A DNA stretch of 6,197 bases from Actinomycetota bacterium (GTDB taxonomy: Bacteria > Actinomycetota > Actinomycetes > Nanopelagicales > Nanopelagicaceae), in NCBI GenBank assembly GCA_009705025.1, contig WLDA01000059.1, positions 1-6,197 of the forward strand. Direction: 5' to 3'. Position numbers and translations under genes: made by a program. The first letter of the stretch is position 1; every line of letters begins with the position of its first letter. The notes under the pieces are model-generated. The model was given only the letters and a program-made list of their open reading frames with translations. It had not been told where the DNA came from and did not search any database. This document shows, piece by piece, positions 1-5,921 of the stretch.

Positions 1-291
1 CATGAATACTCATGGCCGAAATATCAAGTGTTGGACACGGTAAAACTTGCTCGCCATTTACTCACGCGCGATGAGGTCTATGACTGCAAACTTTCGACAC
101 TTGCCCAGTTCTTTGAGACACCAATACAACCCACGCACCGCGCTTTAGATGATGCACATTCCACCGTCGCAGTTCTCCATGGACTCTTTGAAAGACTTGG
201 ATCATTTGAGGTTGATACCGTAGAAAAACTCTTCAATTTTCTTAGCGATAAAAAGAAGAAATTACGGGAGAAAATTCCTAAGGAATTTTAG
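1..291 (+). CDS. DEDDh (DnaQ-type) 3'-5' exonuclease, C-terminal part
   Basis: The reading frame is open from base 1, so the start lies outside the window; 96 residues are visible, ending at TAG 289-291. The visible part is the second half of a DnaQ/epsilon-type exonuclease fold. It has a 'VLDTVKLARHLL' helix (visible residues 10-21), a 'KLSTLAQFF' segment, and the ExoIII motif HRALDDA with H46 and D51 in the H-x4-D spacing of DEDDh nucleases. The other acidic metal ligands (ExoI and ExoII) would be upstream. Such enzymes remove nucleotides from DNA 3' ends. The sequence closely resembles the exonuclease half of the actinobacterial DnaQ-plus-GIY-YIG (UvrC-like) fusion proteins found beside trpD, for example Rv2191. 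Here the protein stops about 45 residues after ExoIII with a Lys-rich tail, so no GIY-YIG domain follows. A GTG at 28 could be read as a start but would cut the fold. The exact role (repair or proofreading) is not determined. Confidence 0.85.
   Translation, partial: HEYSWPKYQVLDTVKLARHLLTRDEVYDCKLSTLAQFFETPIQPTHRALDDAHSTVAVLHGLFERLGSFEVDTVEKLFNFLSDKKKKLREKIPKEF
271..289. terminator. Perfect 19-base palindrome at convergent gene ends, possible bidirectional terminator
   Basis: The arms AAAATTCCT (271-279) and AGGAATTTT (281-289) are exact reverse complements around a single central A at 280. The palindrome covers the last codons of the exonuclease gene and reaches into the trpD stop codon. 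Read in either direction it could form an AT-rich hairpin with about 8 paired bases and a 3-base loop, ending in TTTT. This is a plausible two-way terminator for the convergent genes, but the stem has only two G-C pairs and the T-run is short and lies within the stem, so function is uncertain. Confidence 0.4.
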
Positions 292-1322
292 GATGAAATT
301 TTCTTACTCAGTTCTGCCCATTTCTCAACTAACTTTGCCGATGCCCCACTATCAATTGCTATAACAGCTCGCTCAATACCTATTTTCATTCGATCATGAA
401 GGGAGAGTTCGAATTCACCAAGATAGGCAGCAATTGCAGCGGCAGCATTGAGAACTACTGCATCGCGATGCGCACCACGCTCCCCTGCAAAAATTGCAGT
501 TGTGATGCGCGCATTCTCAAAACTATCTCCGCCGACAAGTGCCGAAATTGGCGCACGATCTATTCCAAAATCCAACGGATCTAATAGATCACTTGAAATA
601 GAACCTTTTCCAATAGTTAGAACTGAAGTAGTCGTGGCAAGTGATATTTCATCCAGACCATCATCTCCACGAAAGACAAAGCCATCAACACCTCGATCGG
701 CTAGCACTTGGGCCATCACTAAATGCATCCGATCATTTGCAACTCCAATCGCTGCTGATTGTGGACGTGCAGGATTTGCGAGAGGTCCCAAAATATTGAA
801 TACCGTTGGCACTCCTAATTCTTTGCGGGCAGGGGCCGCAAAACGCATTGCCGGATGAAATTTCGGCGCAAAACAAAATCCGATTCCTAGTTCTGAAAAT
901 GTTTGCTCAACACCTTTGCCATCTAATCCAATAGTTATGCCGAGCGCTTCGAGTAGGTCAGCCGAACCGGATTTAGAAGAGGCAGCTCGGTTTCCATGTT
1001 TGAGAACTTTTGCCCCAGCGGCCGCGGCAATAATCGCTGCTGTTGTAGAAATGTTTATCGTATGTGCGCCATCGCCACCAGTACCAACTGTGTCGACAGC
1101 TCTTTCATTAATCGAAATCGGAGCGCAATGTTCATACATCTGCGCAACTAATGCACCAACTTCTTCAGGGGTTTCGCCCTTTGCCTTTAGGGAAAGTAAA
1201 AACTCTTTAGTTGTTTCAATATCTGCACGATCTTCAAGAATTTCATTCATGCACCAAGAAATATCGGCTACTTCTAAATCAAGTCCGCTCTTGAGGCGAT
1301 CAATATGAGTAGACCAGCTCAT
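288..1322 (-). CDS. trpD: Anthranilate phosphoribosyltransferase
   Basis: TrpD transfers the phosphoribosyl group of PRPP to anthranilate, the second step of tryptophan synthesis from chorismate, in the cytoplasm. The 344-residue length is normal for the family. An N-terminal helical domain (about 1-75) precedes the PRPP-binding motif GTGGD (80-84), NIST (90-93) and KHGNR (108-112). SADLLEALG (120-128), FHPAMRFAAPARKELG (155-170, with R166 at the expected anthranilate site) and FNILGPLANP (175-184) follow. The metal-binding pair is D224/E225 in DGLDEIS, and LNAAAAI (291-297) is also conserved. All key residues are present, so the enzyme should be active. The ATG at 1322 has only a weak AGAG before it and lies 11 bases after the stop of the upstream receiver-like gene, so the two are probably cotranscribed and coupled. 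No other trp gene is in the window, as is usual for this locus in actinobacteria. The TAA at 288-290 overlaps the stop of the convergent exonuclease gene. Confidence 0.96.
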   Translation of the reverse strand: MSWSTHIDRLKSGLDLEVADISWCMNEILEDRADIETTKEFLLSLKAKGETPEEVGALVAQMYEHCAPISINERAVDTVGTGGDGAHTINISTTAAIIAAAAGAKVLKHGNRAASSKSGSADLLEALGITIGLDGKGVEQTFSELGIGFCFAPKFHPAMRFAAPARKELGVPTVFNILGPLANPARPQSAAIGVANDRMHLVMAQVLADRGVDGFVFRGDDGLDEISLATTTSVLTIGKGSISSDLLDPLDFGIDRAPISALVGGDSFENARITTAIFAGERGAHRDAVVLNAAAAIAAYLGEFELSLHDRMKIGIERAVIAIDSGASAKLVEKWAELSKKISS

Positions 1323-1333
1323 CTCTAGAAAGC

Positions 1334-1765
1334 CTAAGCAGATGTAAGGCTCGCACCGCGCAAAAGATTCGCTGCAGTGTGTGCGAGAGTAAAAGGATCA
1401 ATGGGGTGCATAACTGACGCTTCAGCTAATGACCAGGCCGCTAACCAAGCATCTTCTTTGCGACCAGTAATCACTAGAACTGGTGGGCACTCGAAATATT
1501 CATCTTTGAGTTGTCGAGCAACACCCATTCCACCTTCGGGAACAGCTTCTCCATCAAGAATGAAAAGATCCACATGATTATTTGCAGTTACGCCTTTGCG
1601 GTCTGTAAAAAGGCGAAGCGCTTTGCCAGTGGCAAACTCGGTAATTTCATGAGGGGGTAGATCTGCTGCAACTCGTGTACCGAGGGCGCTAGATATTGCA
1701 GACCGAACCGAAGAATCATCTGAATACACAACAATGCGCAGTGTGGCGCCAGCACTCATTGACAT
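1334..1765 (-). CDS. Stand-alone receiver-like (CheY-fold) protein, degenerate
   Basis: This 143-residue protein has the alternating pattern of a response-regulator receiver domain and nothing else. The first strand LRIVVYSDD (9-17) carries the acidic pair D16/D17. VDLFILDGEA (65-74) places D71 at the phosphoacceptor position, and PPVLVITGR (94-102) gives T100 as the conserved Thr. The C-terminal SVMHPIDPFTL segment (117-126) matches the usual '(K)PF' region, but the conserved Lys appears to be replaced by D123. There is no DNA-binding or other output domain and no histidine kinase nearby. It may therefore be a phosphorylation-independent or partner-binding pseudo-receiver. It precedes trpD by 11 bases and is divergent from ctaE. 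The start could be the ATG at 1765 (preferred, because a -10 box sits exactly where a leaderless transcript would need it) or the ATG two codons later at 1759. I do not recognise a named gene; fold confidence is moderate to good, function unknown. Confidence 0.75.
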   Translation of the reverse strand: MSMSAGATLRIVVYSDDSSVRSAISSALGTRVAADLPPHEITEFATGKALRLFTDRKGVTANNHVDLFILDGEAVPEGGMGVARQLKDEYFECPPVLVITGRKEDAWLAAWSLAEASVMHPIDPFTLAHTAANLLRGASLTSA

Positions 1766-1771
1766 GGCCCA

Positions 1772-1777
1772 AGTCTA
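1772..1777 (-). promoter_or_regulatory. -10 box of probable leaderless promoter for the receiver-trpD unit
   Basis: On the - strand the hexamer is TAGACT, matching the TANNNT form of actinobacterial -10 elements. If transcription starts at the A of the ATG at 1765, the hexamer occupies exactly -12 to -7. No Shine-Dalgarno sequence lies between it and the start codon, which fits a leaderless mRNA. No convincing -35 element is seen at 17 bases further upstream. Confidence 0.45.
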
Positions 1778-1810
1778 TTCTCGAAATCTTCAAAGAGAGC
1801 ACAATCGCGA

Positions 1811-1824
1811 GTGACCTGTTTCAC
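1811..1824. promoter_or_regulatory. CRP/GlxR-like operator core, GTGA-N6-TCAC
   Basis: GTGA (1811-1814), six bases CCTGTT, then TCAC (1821-1824) form the exact palindromic core bound by CRP-family regulators (full consensus TGTGA-N6-TCACA). The outermost T and A of the full consensus are not matched (A at 1810, C at 1825). It lies in the divergent region with its centre about 84 bases upstream of the ctaE start codon and about 52 bases upstream of the receiver gene start. CRP-type regulators (GlxR in Corynebacterium, Crp in mycobacteria) are known to act on respiratory genes including qcrCAB, which makes the placement sensible. Binding is inferred only. Confidence 0.45.
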
Positions 1825-1889
1825 CCATAGTTGCTCGAAATCCCCTTCACTTTCAGCGCTTGCGAGGAGACTCAGCGGGCCTTTTCGGG

Positions 1890-1895
1890 AATAAT
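1890..1895 (+). promoter_or_regulatory. -10 box of probable leaderless promoter for ctaE-qcrCAB
   Basis: AATAAT occupies -12 to -7 relative to the A of the ATG at 1902. It differs from TATAAT only in its first base and keeps the important A at -11 and T at -7. No good -35 hexamer is found at the normal distance (GAGACT is there instead), which would fit an activated promoter. The only nearby purine tract is a weak GGGA at 1887-1890, overlapping the box. Confidence 0.4.
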
Positions 1896-1901
1896 CGCCC
1901 T

Positions 1902-2531
1902 ATGCAATCGACGAGCGCGACAGACCATCACAAAATCACACGACCTAATGCCGTTGCCGTTGGAACAATTGTTTGGCTCTCAAGTGAGCTCATGTTCTTC
2001 GCTGGTCTCTTCGCAATTTATTTCACGACGCGTGCCGTGCAAGGACCAACAATATGGACGCAATCAACCGAAATTCTCAATATTCCATTTGCAGCGCTCA
2101 ACACAACGGTTTTGGTTCTCTCATCAGTGACATGCCAATTCGGAGTCTTTGCTGCAGAGCGTTTTCAAAATAAGCGCACTGGTTCGATTTTCAAAATAAG
2201 TAGTTGGGGAATGCGCGAATGGTTCTCTCTTACATTTCTCATGGGTGCTTTCTTTATCGCCGGTCAAATCTACGAGTACGCATCACTCGTTACAGAAAGT
2301 CTGACACTTTCATCTAATGCCTACGGTTCTATTTTTTATATCGCTACTGGTTTTCACGGTCTCCACGTAACAGGTGGTCTCATCGCATTTTTGATTGTGA
2401 TGATTCGCGTTGCCAAGGCTCGTAGATTTACGCATCAGCAAGCAACAACTGCAATTGTTGTTTCCTATTACTGGCACTTCGTCGACGTCGTGTGGATCGC
2501 GCTCTTTTCGGCGATCTACCTCATTAAGTGA
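1902..2531 (+). CDS. ctaE: Cytochrome c oxidase (aa3) subunit III
   Basis: Subunit III of the aa3-type terminal oxidase, an integral membrane protein that packs against the catalytic subunit I and helps keep its proton uptake stable. From the ATG at 1902 it is 209 residues, the short form usual in actinobacteria, with five membrane helices at about 15-40, 61-84, 105-127, 141-170 and 183-207. Family signatures are [20 protein letters not shown] (14-33, with E29), the FHGLHVTGG segment (151-159, with H152 and H155) and [11 protein letters not shown] (189-199). A TTG at 1860 would add 14 residues unlike the family N-terminus. The ATG is preferred because the RPN motif then lies 13 residues in, as in homologues, and because a -10 box is placed for leaderless initiation. 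It is the first gene of the ctaE-qcrCAB operon; the catalytic subunits ctaC and ctaD are not in the window. Confidence 0.95.
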   Translation: MQSTSATDHHKITRPNAVAVGTIVWLSSELMFFAGLFAIYFTTRAVQGPTIWTQSTEILNIPFAALNTTVLVLSSVTCQFGVFAAERFQNKRTGSIFKISSWGMREWFSLTFLMGAFFIAGQIYEYASLVTESLTLSSNAYGSIFYIATGFHGLHVTGGLIAFLIVMIRVAKARRFTHQQATTAIVVSYYWHFVDVVWIALFSAIYLIK

Positions 2532-2534
2532 TCT

Positions 2535-2540
2535 GAAGGG
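2535..2540 (+). promoter_or_regulatory. Ribosome binding site of qcrC
   Basis: GAAGGG ends 6 bases before the GTG at 2547 and lies in the 15-base gap after the ctaE stop. It supports the GTG as the true qcrC start, which gives a family-like N-terminus (basic residues followed by a hydrophobic segment). Confidence 0.65.
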
Positions 2541-2546
2541 TTCTTT

Positions 2547-3338
2547 GTGAAATATCTATCTCGTTATCGCCGACATAAAGCCGTAGCACCGCTACTACTT
2601 ATGTTCGCACTCTTCGCAATTGGTACAACTTTCTCGGTTGCCAGTGCTACTACAACTCCTTCACAAAGCGCATTCGCTCGATCAGTTGCAATTGATGAAG
2701 GACGCCAATTATTTCTCAAGGGTTGTTCTTCATGCCACGGACTCAATGCTGAAGGTGGAGCAATCGCACCATCACTCATTGGTGTCGGCGCTGCATCTGT
2801 AGATTTCCAGGTTGGCACAGGACGTATGCCAATGGCCGATATGAGCACCCAAGCAATGCGCAAGAAGCCGGTTTATGACGAAAAAGAAGTAGCTGCTTTG
2901 GCCGAATATGTTGCTTCACTTGCACCTGGTCCTGCTATTCCAACAGATGAACTTTTAAATTACGAACGAGATGGAAGCACTGCAGAAGGTGGCGAACTTT
3001 TCCGCACTAACTGCGCGATGTGTCATAACTTTGCTGCCCAAGGCGGCGCACTTACTCAAGGCAAATATGCACCAACGCTGATGGGTGTAGAACCAAAGCA
3101 CATCTATGAAGCACTTATTACTGGTCCTCAATCAATGCCTGTGTTTAGTGATAAAACTCTGACACCTGCTGAAAAACTTTCAATTATCAAATGGATTAAA
3201 GCTGCAGAGGCAGAACCAGCACTTGGTGGCGCTTCACTTGGTCGAGTAGGTCCCGTAACTGAAGGTCTACTTATTTGGACGCTTGGAATTGGTCTACTCA
3301 TCGGAGTAGCTGTATGGCTTGCAATGAAGGCGAGATAA
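2547..3338 (+). CDS. qcrC: Diheme cytochrome c subunit of the bcc complex
   Basis: QcrC is the cytochrome cc subunit of the actinobacterial menaquinol-oxidising bcc complex. It passes electrons from the Rieske centre through two covalent c hemes straight to the aa3 oxidase, so no soluble cytochrome c is needed. In its 263 residues there is an N-terminal hydrophobic segment (14-34) preceded by RYRRHK, which is an anchor or a signal with possible cleavage after VASA (31-34). The first heme-binding motif is CSSCH (60-64), with a likely Met ligand in GRMPMAD (92-98). The second is CAMCH (156-160), with M197 of SMPVF as the likely ligand. A C-terminal membrane helix (about 240-260) ends in KAR. 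Both c-type domains face outside the cell. The GTG start has a clear ribosome binding site. The length is slightly below mycobacterial homologues. It lies 15 bases after ctaE and 4 bases before qcrA. Confidence 0.97.
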   Translation: MKYLSRYRRHKAVAPLLLMFALFAIGTTFSVASATTTPSQSAFARSVAIDEGRQLFLKGCSSCHGLNAEGGAIAPSLIGVGAASVDFQVGTGRMPMADMSTQAMRKKPVYDEKEVAALAEYVASLAPGPAIPTDELLNYERDGSTAEGGELFRTNCAMCHNFAAQGGALTQGKYAPTLMGVEPKHIYEALITGPQSMPVFSDKTLTPAEKLSIIKWIKAAEAEPALGGASLGRVGPVTEGLLIWTLGIGLLIGVAVWLAMKAR

Positions 3339-3342
3339 CTAG

Positions 3343-4338
3343 ATGTCATCTGAACTCGAAGCAATAAAAGATCCAGGAGTACCGGCGCACGTCCATCGCC
3401 AAGCTGATCTAGATCCTAAAGCAGAGAAAAAAGCAGAACGCCAAGTTGCGATTCTCTTTGCTCTATCTGCACTTGGAACGATTCTCTTCATCTATTCATA
3501 CATTTGGATTTCGGAAGATTTGTTTATTTATTTCCCAGTACTTGGTACGACAAATGCAAAACAACTCTTCTTAGGCTTAGGTCTTGCATTCTCTCTCTTC
3601 TTTATTGGGGCGGGAGCGATTCATTGGGCAAAGACATTGATGCCAGATGAAGAAGTAATTGCAATGCGTCATGAAATGCGCTCTGAAGATGAAGATCGCC
3701 GCGAATTAGTCAAGACTGCGAAACAAGGTGCAGCAGCTGCAGCTCTTGGGCGTCGCTCACTTATCAAGCGCTCACTTGGATTATCACTTGGACTCATCGG
3801 ACTTTCGCCACTGCTATTGCTTCGCGATCTAGGACCACTTCCTGGAAAAGATTTAGAGAAAACAAGTTGGAAATCTGGAACTCGTTTAGTTACCGACCCA
3901 GGAGATCGCCCAATCAAGCCTTCAGATTTAGAAGTTGGCGCGGTTGCTCAAGTTCTGCCTGCAATTGCAGAAGGTGGTCACAGAGCCCTTAGTGACATTG
4001 GTAAAGATGCAGTTCTGCTCATTCGTCTTCGTCCAGAAGAATTCCAACTCGATGCTGAACGCCTAGGTATGACTTATCAAGGAATCATCGCCTTCTCAAA
4101 GATTTGTTCACATATGGGTTGCGCCGTTGCTCTCTACGAACAACAGACAAAACATCTTCTGTGCCCATGTCACCAATCAACATTTGATGTAACAAGAGCT
4201 GCAAAAGTTATTTTTGGACCTGCAGCACGCCCATTGCCTCAACTTGCTATCACTGTTGATTCAGAGGGATATCTCATTGCTCAAAAACCATTTAGTGAAC
4301 CTGTCGGACCTAGTTACTGGGAGAGAAACTCACAATGA
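3343..4338 (+). CDS. qcrA: Rieske iron-sulfur subunit of the bcc complex
   Basis: QcrA takes one electron from menaquinol at the outer quinol site and hands it to QcrC through a 2Fe-2S cluster. The 331-residue protein has a hydrophilic N-terminus, three membrane helices (about 36-56, 74-95 and 143-163; three is the actinobacterial form) and a C-terminal Rieske domain. The cluster motifs are CSHMGC (255-260) and CPCH (274-277). C255, H257, C274 and H277 are the ligands, and C260 and C276 form the supporting disulfide. GPAARPLPQL (292-301) is also typical. A twin-arginine motif RRSLIK (137-142) sits just before helix 3. This fits the known dual insertion route of actinobacterial QcrA, in which the last helix and folded Rieske domain cross by Tat. 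The start is 4 bases after qcrC, with only a weak purine stretch before it, and the end overlaps qcrB by 4 bases, so translation is probably coupled. It is shorter than mycobacterial QcrA (over 400 residues). Confidence 0.97.
   Translation: MSSELEAIKDPGVPAHVHRQADLDPKAEKKAERQVAILFALSALGTILFIYSYIWISEDLFIYFPVLGTTNAKQLFLGLGLAFSLFFIGAGAIHWAKTLMPDEEVIAMRHEMRSEDEDRRELVKTAKQGAAAAALGRRSLIKRSLGLSLGLIGLSPLLLLRDLGPLPGKDLEKTSWKSGTRLVTDPGDRPIKPSDLEVGAVAQVLPAIAEGGHRALSDIGKDAVLLIRLRPEEFQLDAERLGMTYQGIIAFSKICSHMGCAVALYEQQTKHLLCPCHQSTFDVTRAAKVIFGPAARPLPQLAITVDSEGYLIAQKPFSEPVGPSYWERNSQ
4319..4325 (+). promoter_or_regulatory. Ribosome binding site of qcrB
   Basis: GGGAGAG inside the last codons of qcrA lies 9 bases before the ATG at 4335. 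It is a good Shine-Dalgarno match and confirms the start that overlaps the qcrA stop (ATGA, 4335-4338). Confidence 0.6.
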
Positions 4339-5921
4339 CCGCACGCGAAAGAATTACTGGATCAGTTGCCAACTATGTAGATGAGCGCACAGGCGCTGCT
4401 GCATGGATGAAGAAGAATCTCAACAAAGTATTCCCAGACCATTGGTCATTCCTCTTAGGTGAAATTGCCCTCTATTCATTTATCATCTTGTTGCTATCTG
4501 GAACGTTCCTAACCTTCTGGTTTGATCCATCACAGCGCGAAGTTATCTATGATGGTGATTATCAGCCACTTTCAGGACTGAAAATGTCTGCAGCATATGC
4601 ATCGACTCTACATATCTCATTTGAAGTTCGTGGTGGTTTATTGATGCGACAGATTCACCACTGGGCAGCACTTCTATTTATGGTTGCAATCGTTGTGCAT
4701 TTACTTCGCGTGTACTTCACTGGCGCGTTTCGCAAGCCTCGTGAATTCAACTGGATTATCGGTGTTGGACTTCTAACACTTGGAATTGTTGAAGGCTTCC
4801 TTGGTTATTCACTACCTGATGATCTCTTGTCAGGTACAGGTATTCGAATTGCTGAAGCAATTATTCAAGCGCTTCCAGTAGTTGGCTCTTACATCGCATT
4901 CTTTGCTTTCGGTGGAGCATTCCCAGGCGAAGCATTTATTCCACGTATCTTTACGGTCCACGTTTTATTATTACCAGGAATTTTCTTAGCTCTCATTACC
5001 GTGCACCTCATGTTGGTCTGGTACCAGAAGCACACTCAGTATCCAGGTCCTGGCCGTACTGAAAAAAATGTTGTTGGCTATCCACTATTCCCTGTTTACA
5101 TGGCAAAAGCTGGCGGATTCTTCTTCATCGTCTTCGGCGTAATCGCATTCTTATCTGCAGTTGCCTCAATCAACCCAATCTGGCTCTACGGTCCGTATAC
5201 GCCTGGACAAATATCTGCCGGTTCACAACCTGACTGGTACATGGGTTGGCTAGATGGATTAGTTCGTATGGCTCCCCCACTTGAGACGCACGCATTTGGT
5301 CACACAATTTCTTGGAACATTTTGATTCCAGGATTAATTCTTCCAGGAATTATGTTCACGGGTCTTGCTTTGTATCCATTTATCGAAGCCTGGATTTCAG
5401 GTGACAAGCGCGAACATCACATCTTGGATCGTCCACGCAACGTTCCAAACCGCACAGCACTTGGTGCAATGGCTCTTACATTTACAATTGTTGCTCTACT
5501 CAATGGTGGAAACGACATCATTGCGACCACCTTTAATCTCACCATCAATCAGATGATGTGGTTTAGCAGAATTGGTATTTTGGTCTTGCCACCAATCGCT
5601 TTCGTAGTTACAAAGCGTCTCTGTCTGTCGTTGCAACGCGCCGATCGCGATTTGGTTCTCCATGGTCGCGAAACCGGAACACTCGTTCGTATGCCTCGTG
5701 GTGAATTTGTTGAAATTCACGAGCCAATCTCAGCGCAAAAGGCTTGGACACTTACTCAGCACGAACAACCGGTGCCTCTGGAACTCCCTGCAACTGATGC
5801 ACGTGGACTCAAGCGACCTGGTGCAATCAAGAACAAGTTACGTAACAGAATGAGCCGTGCACACGCCGTTGCGGTTCCTAAGGTATCTGCTGCGGATCTC
5901 AAAGAGATTGAGCACCACTAG
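4335..5921 (+). CDS. qcrB: Cytochrome b subunit of the bcc complex
   Basis: QcrB is the membrane core of the bcc complex, carrying both quinone sites and the low- and high-potential b hemes. In 528 residues it has about eight to nine membrane helices up to residue ~428, then a ~100-residue hydrophilic C-terminal tail, as in other actinobacterial QcrB (about 545 residues). The likely heme ligands are H108 (RQIHHW; H109 is adjacent), H122 (VVHLLR), H209 (TVHVLLLPG) and H224 (TVHLMLVW). The spacing is 14 for the first pair and 15 for the second, the second being as in cytochrome b6 rather than the 14 of mitochondrial cytochrome b. PDWY (299-302) is the outer quinol-site motif, the counterpart of mitochondrial PEWY. 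QcrB is the target of drugs such as telacebec in mycobacteria. It is the last gene of the operon; the 4-base overlap with qcrA and a good ribosome binding site indicate coupling. Its 3' end overlaps the opposing transporter gene. Confidence 0.97.
   Translation: MTARERITGSVANYVDERTGAAAWMKKNLNKVFPDHWSFLLGEIALYSFIILLLSGTFLTFWFDPSQREVIYDGDYQPLSGLKMSAAYASTLHISFEVRGGLLMRQIHHWAALLFMVAIVVHLLRVYFTGAFRKPREFNWIIGVGLLTLGIVEGFLGYSLPDDLLSGTGIRIAEAIIQALPVVGSYIAFFAFGGAFPGEAFIPRIFTVHVLLLPGIFLALITVHLMLVWYQKHTQYPGPGRTEKNVVGYPLFPVYMAKAGGFFFIVFGVIAFLSAVASINPIWLYGPYTPGQISAGSQPDWYMGWLDGLVRMAPPLETHAFGHTISWNILIPGLILPGIMFTGLALYPFIEAWISGDKREHHILDRPRNVPNRTALGAMALTFTIVALLNGGNDIIATTFNLTINQMMWFSRIGILVLPPIAFVVTKRLCLSLQRADRDLVLHGRETGTLVRMPRGEFVEIHEPISAQKAWTLTQHEQPVPLELPATDARGLKRPGAIKNKLRNRMSRAHAVAVPKVSAADLKEIEHH

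Noticed and set aside
448..1308. Two long open frames on + (448-858 and 916-1308) opposite trpD
   Set aside because: Their translations are low-complexity (rich in Ser, Arg, Ala and Pro) with no recognisable domain, and they lie fully antisense to a clear trpD with all its motifs.
1784..1801. TTGAAG on the - strand as a -35 element for the receiver gene
   Set aside because: It lies only about 10 bases from the TAGACT box, too close for a normal -35/-10 pair.
1860..1901. TTG start at 1860 for ctaE, adding 14 residues
   Set aside because: The extra residues do not resemble family N-termini, and the GAGGAG at 1864-1869 lies downstream of that TTG with no start codon at a usable distance. The ATG at 1902 gives the normal length and a fitting -10 box.
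2564..3364. Minus-strand open frames 2564-2863 and 3128-3364
   Set aside because: They are antisense shadows of qcrC and of the qcrC-qcrA junction, with no recognisable domains.
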